Shown piece after piece: positions 6,922 to 7,409 of a DNA stretch of 7,409 nucleotides. The notes beneath the pieces were generated by a model. The model was not told where the DNA came from. It saw only the letters and a program-made list of their open reading frames with translations, and did no database searches. The stretch's first letter is position 1; the number at the start of each line of letters is the position of its first letter. The translations under genes and the position numbers were made by a program. This stretch comes from DAOUFU01 sp034429275 (GTDB lineage Bacteria > Chloroflexota > Anaerolineae > Aggregatilineales > Aggregatilineaceae), in assembly GCA_034429275.1 (NCBI GenBank), contig DAOUFU010000319.1, positions 1 through 7,409 of the forward strand. Direction: 5' to 3'.

Positions 6922-7409
6922 TTAGCGCGGTGCGAGCTGCATGATGACTAGCAGCAGGTTGGAATTGCCGCTGTCGCCTGTTCCGATAGCATAGGGGTTT
7001 TCAGCCGTAGGGAATCCGGTGAAATTGTTGGTTTTGTAGATTTGCCAGGCAGGCTGATAGTAAAGTGGCAGCGTGGGCGCGTTTTCAGCATACACCCGCT
7101 GCAGTTCGGCGGCGATTGATTTCTGTGCTGCCGGGTCCAGGGTGCTGGCCCACTGCGTGAGCAGCGCATCTGCCTCTTCGCTGACAAAGCGAACATAGTT
7201 ACCCAGGTAGGCAGGCTGTCCCGCCGGCGCATAGGTAGTTGCCGACATATTCCCCTGGTAGAAAGCGTATGGTGTGATACCCCCACTGAAGAAGAGCGCC
7301 ATGTCGAAGTCGCCCATCATGAGTGCCTGGAACAGGCCCCCAAAGTCCATCGGATTGATAGTGACTTTGATGCCGACCGCATCGAGATTCTGAACGATGA
7401 TATCGGCGG
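6922..7409 (-). CDS. Extracellular solute-binding protein, family 5 (C-terminal part, 5' end off the window)
   Basis: The last 161 residues are visible, ending with TAA at 6922-6924. The frame is open through the right edge, so the start, the signal peptide and about two thirds or more of the protein are missing; the ATG at 7348-7350 is internal. Family-5 (DppA/OppA/NikA class) features are NLDAVGIKVTINPMDFGGLF, matching the usual hinge-region phrase about a solute and its binding domain, and AENAPTLPLYYQPAW, matching the common E-x-AP-x-x-PLY stretch near the C-terminus. The tail TGFPTAENPYA resembles a segment I associate with sugar-binding members of this family, but that is recollection and not proof. 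It should act outside the membrane as the capture protein of the importer. A hairpin after the stop may raise its message level over that of the permeases. Confidence 0.9.
   Translation of the reverse strand, partial: ADIIVQNLDAVGIKVTINPMDFGGLFQALMMGDFDMALFFSGGITPYAFYQGNMSATTYAPAGQPAYLGNYVRFVSEEADALLTQWASTLDPAAQKSIAAELQRVYAENAPTLPLYYQPAWQIYKTNNFTGFPTAENPYAIGTGDSGNSNLLLVIMQLAPR

Overview
The window is a single run of seven genes, all read on the minus strand, so transcription goes from right to left. Spacing is tight, every internal start has a clear Shine-Dalgarno sequence, and base composition looks uniform and moderately GC-rich. I see no mobile element, CRISPR array, tRNA or rRNA. The style fits a heterotrophic bacterium with a large carbohydrate-uptake repertoire. 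A Chloroflexota (Anaerolineae-like) origin is a low-confidence guess from the flavour of the transporter proteins; nothing in the window proves it.

Layout in transcription order. The right edge (6922-7409) holds the C-terminal third or less of a family-5 extracellular solute-binding protein. A 117-nt gap with a strong hairpin separates it from four transporter genes: a DppB-type permease (5824-6804), a DppC-type permease (4788-5813), a DppD/OppD-type ATPase (3800-4852, GTG start, overlapping the permease gene by 65 nt) and a DppF/OppF-type ATPase (2731-3768). Next comes a complete glycoside hydrolase family 2 beta-glucuronidase (923-2695, uidA-like). Last is a gene that starts at 871 and runs off the left edge. 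It encodes a protein of at least 290 residues with TolB/PD40-like beta-propeller features and no assigned function. It has no stop codon inside the window.

How the genes may work together: transporters of the peptide/nickel (Opp/Dpp) family are known in several lineages to carry oligosaccharides instead of peptides. Here the set is followed directly by an enzyme that has every beta-glucuronidase signature I can recall: the acid/base and nucleophile glutamates, the NRYxGWY segment, and the N-x-K motif that reads the sugar carboxylate. The enzyme has no signal peptide. The simplest reading is an uptake-and-hydrolysis operon: a glucuronide or glucuronate-capped oligosaccharide is caught outside the cell, imported with ATP hydrolysis, and cleaved in the cytoplasm to glucuronic acid plus an aglycone or shortened sugar. 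The promoter, any regulator and most of the binding protein lie beyond the right edge, and the rest of the propeller gene lies beyond the left edge.

The points most worth a second look are the unassigned propeller protein, the rebuilt active-site loops of the glucuronidase, the loss of the C-terminal cysteine cluster in one ATPase but not its partner, the hairpin after the binding-protein gene, and the 65-nt permease/ATPase gene overlap.
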